Notes: generated by a model not told the origin, from the letters alone. A stretch of 64,000 nt of DNA from Phormidium sp. FACHB-1136 (GCF_014697375.1 NZ_JACJRS010000008.1:25343-89342); one strand, 5' to 3'; counted from the first letter of the stretch, positions 43,301 to 52,450 are shown. A program made the numbers and translations.

Positions 43301-46300
43301 CAGGTCGGTGATGTCGCGCAGGATGCCCGCAAAGGCGATGGGTTGCCCGGTGTGGGGATCATTAATGGCGAAGGCGCTGTGGAACATGGGGATGGCCACC
43401 CCGGTATGGACATGGCGCAGCCGAATTTCTCCCTGCCAGGTTTCCCCTTGGCTGATGGGCGGCAGCACGGTACGGGCGATCTCCGGCCAATCCTCAGGAA
43501 AATGAAAATCTGCAATGGTATAGGCCGTAATGTCGGCGGTGTCGTCTAACCCCACCATCCGTCGCCCAGCCCGGTTCAGATAGGTAAAGACTCCCTCTGG
43601 GGTGGCTGTGGCGATAAAGTCGGTGCTGTTTTCTACCAGGGCCACCAGCATTTGACGCTCGGCTAGGGCTTGCTGGAGCTGCCCATTGGCCCGTTGCAGG
43701 TCTGCCGTGCGGGCCTCCACCTGGCTCTCTAGGGTTTGGTTAAGTTGCTGTAGGGCCAGGATAGCGGTTTCTCGCTCCATCTCGGCACTGACTCGGGCGG
43801 CAAAAATCCGCAACATGTCGGTGGCCCGCTGGGGGTGAGCCAGCGGTTTAGAGTCGATCACACACAGACTACCGAGGGTGTCTCCGGCCAGATTGGTGAG
43901 CCGAACGCCCAGGTACGACTCGGCTCCGATCTCCTTCAACAGGGGGTTGTCGGGAAACCGCTGCTGGATTGCCTGGGGACAGATATAGATCCCCTCGGCC
44001 ATGGCCACCCCACAGGGGCTTTGGCACAAACTGCCGGAGAAATTGGGCCGAAGTTCACCGTTGGCCCAAAAGGCATAGGTACTGAAGGTTTCCCCCAGCC
44101 GTTTGGAAATCAAGACATACTCAACATCTAGGGTGGTCGCCACGTATTCCGCTAGGGCAGGGAAGAAATCTGGCCCGGTGAGGGCAGCGGCCCCTTCCAC
44201 CAGATCTTGTAGTTCTTGCTCTGCCTGTTTGCGGGCGGTAATGTCTTCTACCACCGCAATCAGGTAGAGGGGATGCCCAGCCTGATCGCGCATCAGCGAT
44301 ACGGTCAGATGGCCCCAGACTATCGTTCTATCCTTACGGATGTAGCGTTTTTCGAGGGCATAGCTAGACCGAGCCCCCCCCAACAGTTGGGAGTAGGCTT
44401 CCAGATTAGCGGGTAGGTCGTCGGGATGGGTGATGGCTTGAAAGGTGAGGGTGAGGAGTTCCTCGGCGGTATAACCCAGAAACTGACATAGTCCCGGATT
44501 TACCCGCAGCAGGCGTCCGTCTAGGGAGGACTGGGTCATGCCCACGGCAGCCTGCTCAAAGATGGCCCGAAAGCGCGCTTCACTCTCCCGCATGGCTTGG
44601 TCACTGCGGCTTTGGTCGATGGCCAAAGCCGCCAGCTTCACGGCGGTATCCACCAGTACCTCATCCTGGGCGGTGGGGTGGTAGGGGGTGGGGTGGTACT
44701 GGGCAAAGGTGCCTAATACCTGGCCTGATCGGGAGATAATCGGCACCGACCAGCAAGCCCTCAGGCCGTGGGCCAGGGCCAGATCGCGGTAGTCATCCCA
44801 CAGCGGATCGGTGGTAATGTCGGTCACAATCACCGGCTCTTGGCGAAAGGCGGCGGTACCGCAAGAACCCGCCTTTGGCCCGATCTCGATGCCATTAATA
44901 GCCTGCTGATAGGCGGTGGGCAAACCGGGGGCAGCCCCATGCCAAAGCTGTTGGTCGTCCAGCAGTAAAATCGACCCCAGCATCCCCTCGGATTGGGCTT
45001 CGAGGGTGAGGATGAGCCGATTCAGCACCTCAGGGAGCGGGGTATCTAAGACCATCAGCTCCAGCACGTCCCGCTGCCTGGCCAGCAGTTGGGCATGGCG
45101 AGCCTGTTCCACCTCTAGGCGTTTACGATCACTAATATCAATGCTGACCCACACAAACCCAATCGGTTCTGCCTGCCCATCGCGCAGCAGCGAATCCACC
45201 ACATGGATAGGCAGCAGACTACCATCCTTGCGCCTCACCTCAAACTCCCCTTGCCAGTGGCCCTGTTCGGTCACCGCTTGCAGGATGTGATCGGCCTGTA
45301 GGTGCAACCCCTGGGGCACCAGAATATCGTTCACGTTGGCCCCCAGGGCTTCGGCTGCGGGCCACTGATACAGGTTTTCTGCGTGCTGGTTCCAGTAGGT
45401 GATCTGCCCATTTAGATCGGTAGCGACAATCGCCTGACGCACCTGGTGCAGCAGAGAAGCCTGAAAGGCTATCTGGGCTTCCGCCTGCTTGGGCTCGGTC
45501 ACATCAATCTGAATGCCGATTAACCGGATCGGGTTGCCCTGGTCGTCGTAGGTAAACTGACCGATGTTACGCAGCCAGCGAATGGTGCCATCGGGCCAGC
45601 ACACCCGCACCTCTAGGTCGAGGTTAGCCTGATCGGCCAGGGTTTGTAAAAAGACGGCATCGGCCCGCTCGCGATCATCGGGGTGGATGGCCTCTAACCA
45701 GTTGCCATAGCTAGCCTTGTGGCGGTTGGCCGTATAGCCCAGCAGCTCAAAATTTTCCTCACTCCAGGTCAGGCGGTCGGTGGGGATATCCCAGTCCCAA
45801 ACCCCGGCCCTAGCGGCCCTGAGGGCCAGGGAAAGCCGTTGGTTACTCTCCCGCAAAAAGGCCATGATCTGGTGGTAGGCGGTGATATCGGTACCAATGC
45901 CCAAAACCACTCCTTGGTCGTAGCCCGGCCAGCTAAACGGTAGCTTATGCCAGGTCAGCCAGTGCTCTGCCCCCTCCGCATCAACCTCATGCTCTTCGGT
46001 AATGACAATCTCCTGCTGGGTCTCGATCACCGCTCGATTTTGCTGCCTAAAGACCGCGACCTTGGCAGCCTCCAGGTGAAAGTCCGAGTCTCGACTGCCC
46101 ACCAACTGCTCAGGGGTGATGCCGTAGAAGTCAGCGATTTCCTGATTAGCTAACAAATAGCGCCCGTCCCAGTCTTTCACAAAAATTTTATTAGGAACCT
46201 GGTTAATCACCGTTTTCAGCAGGTGGCCTTCGGCCTCTAAGGCATGCCTACTCTGGTGGGCCTCAACCGCGTTTAAGATCCTTTTTAGCGCCAAGGATAG

Positions 46301-46630
46301 TAGCGGCCCCTGAAACCCTGCGGGGTCTTTAAGCAAGTAATCATGACCACCCTCAGCTAGCCATTCGCTGAGGTTCTCGATTTCATCAGCGGCGGCGATG
46401 GCAACCGCATAGTAGGGGCACTGGGTAGGGGCTAGCTCAGCCTGGGAGAACAGATCCTTCAGTAATTGGAGAGGTGCAAAAACCAGATCGCCAGCGGCTA
46501 ACTGATTGGACTCGGCAGCGGTAGGTAGTGGGTCTAAAAACTCCAGAGGATCGGTTACACTCACCTCTTTGAGGAGCTGGGTGAGCCTAACTCTATCATT
46601 CTCGATCTCGCCCCAAAATAGAATTTTCAT
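40367..46630 (-). CDS. Giant multi-sensor PAS/GAF diguanylate cyclase-phosphodiesterase
   Basis: 2087 residues in one frame. Order: receiver-like domain without a phospho-Asp (1-125), PAS (137-250), PAS (265-378), PAS (388-500), GAF (515-675), PAS (685-800), GAF (810-955), coiled coil, PAS (990-1108), PAS (1122-1238), PAS (1248-1360), PAS (1370-1490), PAS (1518-1640), GGDEF (1650-1815) and EAL (1825-2080). GGDEF is intact (RLGGDEFVVL). The EAL domain keeps FEALVRW, an Asn in SSNMVV, LEITES, IDDFGTGYSS, FKIDRSF, IAEGIE and LGQGYFF, so both synthesis and hydrolysis of cyclic di-GMP are possible. No membrane helix is seen, so it should be cytoplasmic. Two DUF790 segments flank it as direct repeats. 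Confidence 0.95.
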   Translation of the reverse strand: MKILFWGEIENDRVRLTQLLKEVSVTDPLEFLDPLPTAAESNQLAAGDLVFAPLQLLKDLFSQAELAPTQCPYYAVAIAAADEIENLSEWLAEGGHDYLLKDPAGFQGPLLSLALKRILNAVEAHQSRHALEAEGHLLKTVINQVPNKIFVKDWDGRYLLANQEIADFYGITPEQLVGSRDSDFHLEAAKVAVFRQQNRAVIETQQEIVITEEHEVDAEGAEHWLTWHKLPFSWPGYDQGVVLGIGTDITAYHQIMAFLRESNQRLSLALRAARAGVWDWDIPTDRLTWSEENFELLGYTANRHKASYGNWLEAIHPDDRERADAVFLQTLADQANLDLEVRVCWPDGTIRWLRNIGQFTYDDQGNPIRLIGIQIDVTEPKQAEAQIAFQASLLHQVRQAIVATDLNGQITYWNQHAENLYQWPAAEALGANVNDILVPQGLHLQADHILQAVTEQGHWQGEFEVRRKDGSLLPIHVVDSLLRDGQAEPIGFVWVSIDISDRKRLEVEQARHAQLLARQRDVLELMVLDTPLPEVLNRLILTLEAQSEGMLGSILLLDDQQLWHGAAPGLPTAYQQAINGIEIGPKAGSCGTAAFRQEPVIVTDITTDPLWDDYRDLALAHGLRACWSVPIISRSGQVLGTFAQYHPTPYHPTAQDEVLVDTAVKLAALAIDQSRSDQAMRESEARFRAIFEQAAVGMTQSSLDGRLLRVNPGLCQFLGYTAEELLTLTFQAITHPDDLPANLEAYSQLLGGARSSYALEKRYIRKDRTIVWGHLTVSLMRDQAGHPLYLIAVVEDITARKQAEQELQDLVEGAAALTGPDFFPALAEYVATTLDVEYVLISKRLGETFSTYAFWANGELRPNFSGSLCQSPCGVAMAEGIYICPQAIQQRFPDNPLLKEIGAESYLGVRLTNLAGDTLGSLCVIDSKPLAHPQRATDMLRIFAARVSAEMERETAILALQQLNQTLESQVEARTADLQRANGQLQQALAERQMLVALVENSTDFIATATPEGVFTYLNRAGRRMVGLDDTADITAYTIADFHFPEDWPEIARTVLPPISQGETWQGEIRLRHVHTGVAIPMFHSAFAINDPHTGQPIAFAGILRDITDLKQKEVELHQLSERLTLAVQSGRFGIWEYDATQNQLIWDDRMCELYGIAPQEFGGTLTDWEQRVHPDDLALALATAAQSEREAQPYDTEFRVVHPNGAVRHIKAYAFHERNSEGEAIRAVGVNFDITDRKQAEAALLESETRYRRLMDGASDAILMADQGGDLLDANQRALALLGYDREELLGMHISQIHPPETLADAMAHFTNLLGQGKHLPMFNIVRRKDGRQVPVEVSATLIEINGQWIAQGIFRDISERQRVEQEMQRLRERLQFLLSASPAVIYTCQPTSNFSCTFISENVQRVLGYTPEEWLSEPDFWLNRLHPEDIDRVLSDLASLFSQGYHTHEYRLLDKWGDYRWVQDELRLLRDEQGNPLELVGYIADVGDRKRAELALQQLNEDLENLVHQRTQELEEQSNLLKTILNSLADGVLVANQAGEIILQNPAAAQITLTELPNTANPEHWGTHWGIYLPDNTPCPLTQIPLWRAAQGLAFDRMEVILRNERCPQGLYLEVSGRPLQNGNGQVLGGVVVFRDVSQRKQDEAQLRYNSLHDSLTDLPNRDFLTQQITGLIQRTQASRQQNFAVLFLDLDHFKVINDSLGHGVGDQVLTQVAQRLRSLLRPADQAARLGGDEFVVLVDSIADVKIPVRLAERLLQEFQKPLMLGEREIFVKTSIGIVLGNSTYQTAADVLRDADIALYQAKAKGRNQYALFNEAMHIQALERLQMEHDLRLALVREELVVYYQPVINLRHRRVAGFEALVRWQHPTRGFIPPDKFIPLAEETGLIAAIDQWVLKTACQQLVSWQQQLSDHQGLIISSNMVVNDLMATEALSVIDRILAESGLNGKYLTLEITESMLIEQIQAMALVLEQLQARHIRVSIDDFGTGYSSLSYLHRLPVNAFKIDRSFVMQIETNPKNAEIVKTIITLSNRLGLKVIAEGIETEAQLNYLQQLNCDLGQGYFFAPPLSAAAATEFLTNFKTAPTP

Positions 46631-47397
46631 AGGTAAAAAGCCGAAGCTATAGTATTAATTTAAGTGGCCCCTTTTTCCAATAGTGAACTGAAGTGAACTG
46701 AAACGACCTTTCTGATACCTGACGACACCTGAAGCTTTTATGGTGACTCCCAGTTGAGTGAGGCCTGTCTTGGCCAAGGTATCGATCCCGTCACCCTGGC
46801 CGCCTTCGGTTTATTCTAACCACTTGATAAAGCAGCCCAGGGTAACAGTGCCGACCTTATCCAAACAGAACCGACGATATCGAACCTGTCGATAGCTTGC
46901 ACGACCTTCGTAGACGTTCATGGCTGGATCTACGATTTTAGCTGTAAATTCTAGGAAACTGCTAACAACCCAACCCTATTTTCACCTCATCCGTGATGTT
47001 TTGATTTCGCATTATGAATAAGTATTAAGATAATTGACGATTTTGTTGGGTTTTCCCTTTCAAGGCTGGCCTAGCTTTAGACAGCTCTATCACTTAGATA
47101 ATTTAAGGCTTTCTTCAATTCTGATTCCTAAGTAAGAACGGCAGAAATAGGTATCAACGCAACTATTCTAAGGTTTTGGATGGCCGACAAGGACGAGGAA
47201 TCAGCATTAACGTTGATCTAAGGTTTTCCTGCCTCGGCAATTTCACCCAATGGTTAGGGTATTCTTTACATTTAGTAATTTTTAGACAGATATTGAATTA
47301 AAAATGGCCTAGGGCTCGACGGCAGAAATAGCCCCCCTATGCTCGAAAAGCTCAGGCCGTTGCGATGTGATAGACCAGAGGTGTGATAGACCAATCG
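46631..47397. other. A/T-richer intergenic region upstream of the giant sensor gene
   Basis: About 770 bases without a credible gene, A/T-richer than the neighbourhood. Minor direct repeats are seen: GAACTGAA twice near 46685, CGGCAGAAATAG at 47150 and again at 47321, and TGTGATAGACCA twice near 47366-47393. It should hold the promoter of the giant gene and the terminator of the DUF790 gene. Confidence 0.4.
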
Positions 47398-48612
47398 CTA
47401 GGGTTCCAGCATCTCCAGGACGGCCTTGGGTTGCAGCTTGGTTTTGAACCACACGATGGGCACGGGCACCTGGTTCACATCCACCCCGGCCTTTTCCAGG
47501 TTGAGGCGTTCGGAGATAGCGAGGATCAGGTTGGTGCGGTCGGATTGGCGGACTTGGGCGAACTTTTTGCGGAGATATTCCGGTCGCCAATAGCCGACGA
47601 TTTCTAGCAAATATTCCCGCCCGTCGGCGTGGATGAGGCGGAAATCGGGAATCATGACGCTGCCGGGGATGGGGATCAGGTCTACTTCGCGCTCCAGTTT
47701 CCAGGGTGAGTTGGCGGGCCAGCGGTTAACGAAGGATTCTTCGATTTGGCTATCGTAGGGTTTGCCGGGGGGGTAGTGGGTGACCAGGCCGCAGTCGCTA
47801 TCGAGGGTGAATTGGCGGCTGCGGGGCTGCTGGCTGTAGCTGTCTTTGATTTGCAGGGTAGCGGTCAAGCGCCAGCGGCTGACGTGGAGGATGGCGGGGA
47901 TCAGCTTGGCGATATCGACCCCGTAGCGGGTGCTGGGTTTGAACAGGCTGGCGGGGCCATCGATGGTGATGGTGAAGCCCTGGTCGGCGTCGCCTTCGAT
48001 GTAGGTCATCAGCCGAAACAGCTTCAGGTAGCGGAACATCAGCTTATATTCGCCCGGATCGTTGCGGTAGAGGTGCATCACCATATCGCTGGCTTTGTAG
48101 AACACGCCCTGGGTCTGAGATAGGTTGTAGCGGTGTAGCAGGGCATCGGGGTCGGGGGCGTCAAAGGTGGTAAGGATGCGGTTTTCTAGCAGGTCGGCGT
48201 AGAGCCCCTGGCGCACCTCGTCCACGGATACTTCCCGATCCAATTCCTGGCTCAACTGCTGGCTGAGGAGGGCATAGTGGCGCTGGCCGTTCTGCGGTGA
48301 GGGGGCGGTTTGGGCGGCGAGGGCAAAGAGGCGCTGCCGTAGTTCCTCCGGTTCCAAGGGGCTGATCTGCTCGAAGGTGGCGAAGTGGTTCCGCAGCAGA
48401 TGGGCCAACCCTCGGCGGATACGGTAATTGGTGTCTTCCCCTTCTAAGTCCTGAAGCTGGCGGTTGAGTTCGCCTTGGGTCTGCCCCACTTGGGACTGGA
48501 AAATGCCGATTAAATCCGTGGCCATGGCTCGATTAGCCCCATTCAAGGCCAACCGATGGGGCCGAATGGCCTCTCCCTGGTAGCGATAGATCAGTAAATC
48601 ACTGGGTAACGT
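47398..48612 (-). CDS. DUF790 family protein (Bax1-like), apparent ACG start
   Basis: About 404 residues if translation starts at an ACG at 48610-48612. The family (Bax1 in archaea) is a nuclease that works with the XPB helicase. Conserved parts include DLLIYRYQGEAIRPHRL, YRIRRGLAHLL, LYRNDPGEYKLMFRYLKLFRLM, EREVDLIPIPGSVMIPDF and GREYLLEIVGYW, the last holding nuclease-type acidic residues. The usual N-terminus MLPSDLL is here ACG-LPSDLL; a stop codon lies two codons farther upstream and a GGGAG is eight bases before the ACG. The next possible start (TTG at 48552) would remove 20 conserved residues. No XPB-type helicase gene is adjacent. Confidence 0.85.
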   Translation of the reverse strand, partial: TLPSDLLIYRYQGEAIRPHRLALNGANRAMATDLIGIFQSQVGQTQGELNRQLQDLEGEDTNYRIRRGLAHLLRNHFATFEQISPLEPEELRQRLFALAAQTAPSPQNGQRHYALLSQQLSQELDREVSVDEVRQGLYADLLENRILTTFDAPDPDALLHRYNLSQTQGVFYKASDMVMHLYRNDPGEYKLMFRYLKLFRLMTYIEGDADQGFTITIDGPASLFKPSTRYGVDIAKLIPAILHVSRWRLTATLQIKDSYSQQPRSRQFTLDSDCGLVTHYPPGKPYDSQIEESFVNRWPANSPWKLEREVDLIPIPGSVMIPDFRLIHADGREYLLEIVGYWRPEYLRKKFAQVRQSDRTNLILAISERLNLEKAGVDVNQVPVPIVWFKTKLQPKAVLEMLEP

Positions 48613-48696
48613 GGCTCAGACTCCCAACTCACAACAAACGCATCCCGACATCCGAGGAATTTATCTCCAGGGGGAGCGCCTAGGCGGCCAAAAAGC

Positions 48697-48888
48697 CTAC
48701 CGGATGCGCTGGAGGGTGCTGATGATGCCGAGGCTGAAGCAGAGAAGGATGAGCACCCAGAGCACGGCCCCCGGCATGAAGGCTAGGATGGTCAGCCCCC
48801 GTAGCAGCCACACCAGTAGGGTAATGCCCAGGGCCACGAGGAATGCCTTGGTGAAGGGCTGGAGGGGATAGCGGCGGCGGGGTGTCAT
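48697..48888 (-). CDS. Small two-helix membrane protein
   Basis: 63 residues with a basic N-terminus (TPRRRYPLQPFTK), then two hydrophobic helices (AFLVALGITLLVWLLRGLTI and FMPGAVLWVLILLCFSLGII) and a short basic tail. It starts at an ATG with GAGG upstream. No function is known. It follows lspA on the same strand with a 27-base gap and probably belongs to the bioY-lspA transcript. Confidence 0.75.
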   Translation of the reverse strand: MTPRRRYPLQPFTKAFLVALGITLLVWLLRGLTILAFMPGAVLWVLILLCFSLGIISTLQRIR

Positions 48889-48915
48889 CGGAAACCTCTG
48901 GGATGGTGAGGGGAG

Positions 48916-49398
48916 TTAGCTATTTTCGGGGTGTTGGGCGGGTTGGCGCAGGGCGGCGATCAGCAGACAAATAATACCGATATTGATGCAGACATCGGCC
49001 ATGTTGAAAATCGGGAAGCGAATCAGCCGGAAATCTAAAAAGTCCACCACTTCTCCGGCCAGCACTCGGTCAATGCCGTTACCCAGGGCTCCAGCCAGGA
49101 TGAGCCCATAGCCCACCTGTTCCCAGCGGTTGGGTAGGCTCACTCCCCAGCCTAGGGCAATTAACCCAGCACTGACGGCCATGGATAGCCATTTCAACCA
49201 TTCGCCGTTGTTGCTAAACAGACTAAAGGCGGCTCCGGTATTGGTGACGTAGGTGAAGTAAAACACCCCCGGCCACAGGGCCATGGAGTCCGGTGGGGTG
49301 GTGAGGTCAAAGGTTTGGGTGACCCAGTACTTGGTGAGTTGGTCGATCACCAGGCCCAGCCCCGCCGCTATCCAAAACCATCGATTGCGAAGTTGCAT
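48916..49398 (-). CDS. lspA: Lipoprotein signal peptidase
   Basis: 160 residues from MQLRNRWFWIAAG (49398). Four membrane helices are evident. The two catalytic Asp residues of the aspartic peptidase are in GALGNGIDRVLAGEVVDFLDF and FNMADVCINIG. LspA cleaves prolipoproteins after lipid transfer to the Cys in the cytoplasmic membrane. It starts four bases after the bioY stop, so the two are co-transcribed; this pairing is often seen in cyanobacteria. Confidence 0.96.
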   Translation of the reverse strand: MQLRNRWFWIAAGLGLVIDQLTKYWVTQTFDLTTPPDSMALWPGVFYFTYVTNTGAAFSLFSNNGEWLKWLSMAVSAGLIALGWGVSLPNRWEQVGYGLILAGALGNGIDRVLAGEVVDFLDFRLIRFPIFNMADVCINIGIICLLIAALRQPAQHPENS

Positions 49399-49402
49399 GG
49401 GC

Positions 49403-50017
49403 TTAATAAAAGAGCAATTGCCGTAGGGCCAAGGACAGCACCGACACCGCACAGACCACCACCAAGTGTCCTGGGAAGGGCAAGACGGAATAATTCATGA
49501 CCAGTTCCCAGTAGGTTGCAGAAACCGTGCTTAGCCAGCCTAGCAGGGAAGCGAACGTGAGGTAAACCAGCCCACAGGCATGGATCACCCCTAGCCCGCA
49601 GAGGCTACTCACCGTGAGATTCTCTAGCTTGGGCGGATCTTGGAAGGCCAGATAGCCGCACAACCAGCCCGCTGGTAGAAAGCCTAGTAAATAGCCAAAA
49701 CTGGGTTCTCGCACATAGCTAAGCCCGCCGCCCTGGGTGAACACCGGAAACTCGAACATCCGAAACAAAGCCAGCCCCAGCACCAGGTAGGCAATTTGGG
49801 AGAGCGCGGCGGCATTTTTGCCACCCACGCAGCCCGTCAGCAACACCGCCCCCACCTGAAAACTCACCCCTAGGGACATCAATTCCAATCCGGTTTGGCC
49901 CCAGGCCCAGGGCGGATTAACCGTAAACGCCTCCATCCAGGTGGCCACAATGGTGAGCACCAGGCCAATTAAAGCCCAGAGTAGTTCAAATGGCGCTAGC
50001 ACCGAAGACGACTTCAC
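49403..50017 (-). CDS. bioY: Biotin transporter BioY
   Basis: About 204 residues from a GTG at 50017; an ATG at 50116 would add an unlikely tail. The family pattern is seen: about six membrane helices, MSLGVSFQVGAVLLTGCVGGKNAAALSQIAYLVLGL, and GGLSYVREPSFGYLLGFLPAGWLCG, the segments that line the biotin site in this S-component of ECF transporters. BioY may work with a shared EcfAT module or alone. No birA or BirA box was noticed. Confidence 0.9.
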   Translation of the reverse strand: MKSSSVLAPFELLWALIGLVLTIVATWMEAFTVNPPWAWGQTGLELMSLGVSFQVGAVLLTGCVGGKNAAALSQIAYLVLGLALFRMFEFPVFTQGGGLSYVREPSFGYLLGFLPAGWLCGYLAFQDPPKLENLTVSSLCGLGVIHACGLVYLTFASLLGWLSTVSATYWELVMNYSVLPFPGHLVVVCAVSVLSLALRQLLFY

Positions 50018-50223
50018 CCCAAAACGAGTCCATGTATGGTAGCCCAGATTACCCTTACCGTGCCGCCCCTGATGAATCCAGAACGGCCACGAAGCTGGCA
50101 CGGGACAAGGGGGCACGGGGCAGAACCGTGAACGGGATAGGCATTTCAGACATTCAGCCTATCAGGGTTTGCCGCCATCGGATCACCAATTCGCTGTTCC
50201 TGGCCAAACCCTAGGGGATGAGT

Positions 50224-50751
50224 CTAGGCCGACTCGGCGACGGTGGCATAGCTGGCCGCTAACTCCGCTGGGGTCATGGCTTCGTAGCGCTCAAAGGGCT
50301 GGTGAATCCAGGGGTTATCGGGCAAATATTCCACATAGTAGTCGGGCTTGACAAAGGAGACCGCCTTGTACCACAGTACCGCCGTGCGCATTTCTTCAAT
50401 GCAGAAGCCGTATTTGGCATTTAGCCAAGCCAGGGAGCGATCTAGGCTATGGCCAGAATCCACTAGGTCATCCACCACCAGCACCCGGTTGCCCAGACCA
50501 GCGGTGGTCATACTGAGGTCGCGGGAGAAGGTGATGTGGCCTCGGGTGCGGCCATCGCTGCCCCCATAGGAGGCGGTGGAGAGAATGGCCAGGGGCACAT
50601 CAAATAGGCGGCAGAGGGTATCACCCACCCGCAGCCCACCCTTGGCCAAGCAGACGATCTGGTTAAAGTCCCAGCCGGATTCGTAGATCTGAATCGCCAG
50701 TTTTTCAATATCGCGGTGGTAGTCGTCCCAACTTACGTAAAAGTCAGCCAT
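50224..50751 (-). CDS. Phosphoribosyltransferase (xanthine/hypoxanthine type)
   Basis: 175 residues. The PRPP-binding motif is VLVVDDLVDSGHSL (about 92-105), preceded by CLAKGGLRVGDTLCR, which forms the pyrophosphate loop, and GRTRGHITFSRDL as the flexible catalytic loop. The C-terminal YVEYLPDNPWIHQPFE resembles the hood of xanthine phosphoribosyltransferases in cyanobacteria. It would salvage purine bases. Base specificity is an inference. It is divergent from the symporter gene, with about 200 bases between. Confidence 0.88.
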   Translation of the reverse strand: MADFYVSWDDYHRDIEKLAIQIYESGWDFNQIVCLAKGGLRVGDTLCRLFDVPLAILSTASYGGSDGRTRGHITFSRDLSMTTAGLGNRVLVVDDLVDSGHSLDRSLAWLNAKYGFCIEEMRTAVLWYKAVSFVKPDYYVEYLPDNPWIHQPFERYEAMTPAELAASYATVAESA

Positions 50752-50950
50752 GGCCGTCGTTTAGGAAATGTCGTTGATGTCAATCTGGCCAGCAAAGCGA
50801 CCACGAACTAATGGGGAAATAATACACTGAGGGCGTTGTCTTAGGCCGTGGTCTTCCGACTGAGGTCTTCCTACCAAGGTCTTGATCCGAGACCGCCCGG
50901 TTCTCCCCGTCCGTTGACTCCGTCCGTTGCCCCCCATCGAGCATTGCCCT

Positions 50951-52381
50951 ATGGATTCCGCTGCCCCTGGCCCCACGCCCAGCCCCCAACCTCCCCGTCC
51001 CTTTTCTCTGGCGGGCAAGTTAGCCTTTGGGGCCGGAGACATTGGCCCCGGCATGACCGCCAACCTGTTGGCCTTCTCATTTTTGATTTTTCTCACCACC
51101 ACAGCGGGGCTAAGCCCAGTGGCGGCGGGGTCGGTGCTGGCCATTGGTCGAATTTGGGATGCCGTGAACGACCCCCTGATCGGCTACCTGAGCGACAACA
51201 CCCGCAGCCGTTGGGGCCGCCGCTATCCCTGGATTGCCCTAGGAGCCTTGCCCTTTGGCCTAACGTTTTTTCTCACCTGGATTGTGCCGGGATTCCAAAG
51301 CGAGGGCGCGAAGTTTTGGTACTACGTGATTATGTCGCTACTGTTCCAGATCTTCTATACCGTGGTGAACCTGCCCTACACCACCCTCACCGCCGAACTC
51401 AGCAAAAACTATGACGAACGCACGGAACTCACCGCCTTCCGGTTGGGATCCTCGCTGACGGGGGCGATTTCTGCCCTAGCCTTGGGCTTGGTGATCTCCA
51501 ACCTGATTCAGGAGCCTCGTCAGCAGTACCTCGTTTTAGCGGCGGTGTGTAGTGTGCTGTCGGTGCTGCCCCTGCTGTGGTGCGTGGTGGGCACCTATCC
51601 CTACGCCGTGGAGCGGGGAGCCTTGCAACCTGCCGATGACCCCAACGTCGCCGAAAACCTGCCCTTTCTTCAGCAAATCAAAATTGCCCTCAGCAACCGA
51701 GCCTTTTTGTTTGTGGTCGGCATTTACCTGTTTTCGTGGCTGGCCTTGCAAATGACCGCCAGCGTCATCCCCTTCTACACCACCTTTTGGATGGGCATGA
51801 AGTCCTACTTTTTGGCGGCGCTGTTGGTGCAGGGAACGGCCATCATCATGATGGTGGCGATCAACTGGATCAGCCGTCGCTACGGCAAACAGGAGGCTTT
51901 CTATGCAGGCATTGGCACCTGGATCATTGCCCAAATCGCCATCTTTTGGCTGGAACCGGGCCAGGTGGCGGCGCTGTACCTACTGTGCGTGGTGATTAGC
52001 TTTGGGGTGGCGGCGGCCTACGTGGTGCCCTGGGCCATGCTGCCTGATGTGATTGAACTGGACGAGTTGCAGACCGGACAACGGCGGGAGGGTATTTTCT
52101 ACGCCTTCATGACCCTGCTGCAAAAGGTGGGCCTAGCCGGAGGGCTGCTGCTGGTGGGCTATGCCCTAGAACTGTCGGGCTTTGTTTCCCCAGGGGTGAC
52201 CCAGGTTGCCGAAGAAGTCATCCAACCCCCCTCAGCCCTGCTGGCGATTCGGGTGTTCATTGGCCCGGTGCCCATGGTACTGCTGCTGGCGGCTCTGGTG
52301 CTGGCCTATTTCTACCCCATCACCCGCCAAAAACACGAAGAAATCCTACTGCAACTGGCCGAGCGCCACCGTAGCCAATAA
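50951..52381 (+). CDS. GPH-type sugar:cation symporter (MFS)
   Basis: 476 residues from MDSAAPGPTP (50951). Twelve membrane helices are apparent. The GPH (melibiose carrier) signature is visible: FGAGDIGPGMTANLLAF in helix 1, DAVNDPLIGYLSDNTRSRWGRRYPWI between helices 2 and 3, and LPYTTLTAELSKNYDERTELTAFR. These proteins move glycosides or other organic solutes with Na+ or H+. The substrate cannot be told. Hairpin at 52413-52444 follows. Confidence 0.9.
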   Translation: MDSAAPGPTPSPQPPRPFSLAGKLAFGAGDIGPGMTANLLAFSFLIFLTTTAGLSPVAAGSVLAIGRIWDAVNDPLIGYLSDNTRSRWGRRYPWIALGALPFGLTFFLTWIVPGFQSEGAKFWYYVIMSLLFQIFYTVVNLPYTTLTAELSKNYDERTELTAFRLGSSLTGAISALALGLVISNLIQEPRQQYLVLAAVCSVLSVLPLLWCVVGTYPYAVERGALQPADDPNVAENLPFLQQIKIALSNRAFLFVVGIYLFSWLALQMTASVIPFYTTFWMGMKSYFLAALLVQGTAIIMMVAINWISRRYGKQEAFYAGIGTWIIAQIAIFWLEPGQVAALYLLCVVISFGVAAAYVVPWAMLPDVIELDELQTGQRREGIFYAFMTLLQKVGLAGGLLLVGYALELSGFVSPGVTQVAEEVIQPPSALLAIRVFIGPVPMVLLLAALVLAYFYPITRQKHEEILLQLAERHRSQ

Positions 52382-52412
52382 ATCTCTGCTTTGCATGGCT
52401 CCTAGCGTTGAT

Positions 52413-52444
52413 CCCCCCTGCCCCCCCTTCCCAAGGCAGGGGGG
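52413..52444. terminator. 10-bp G/C hairpin after the symporter gene
   Basis: CCCCCCTGCC pairs with GGCAGGGGGG around an 11-base loop, 31 bases after the stop codon. No T-tract follows, so it is a terminator-like structure rather than a proven terminator. Confidence 0.4.
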
Positions 52445-52450
52445 GCATAC

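Noticed and set aside
47309..47590. Reverse-strand frame overlapping the end of the DUF790 gene
   Set aside because: It is out of frame with the conserved DUF790 protein and has no recognisable motif.
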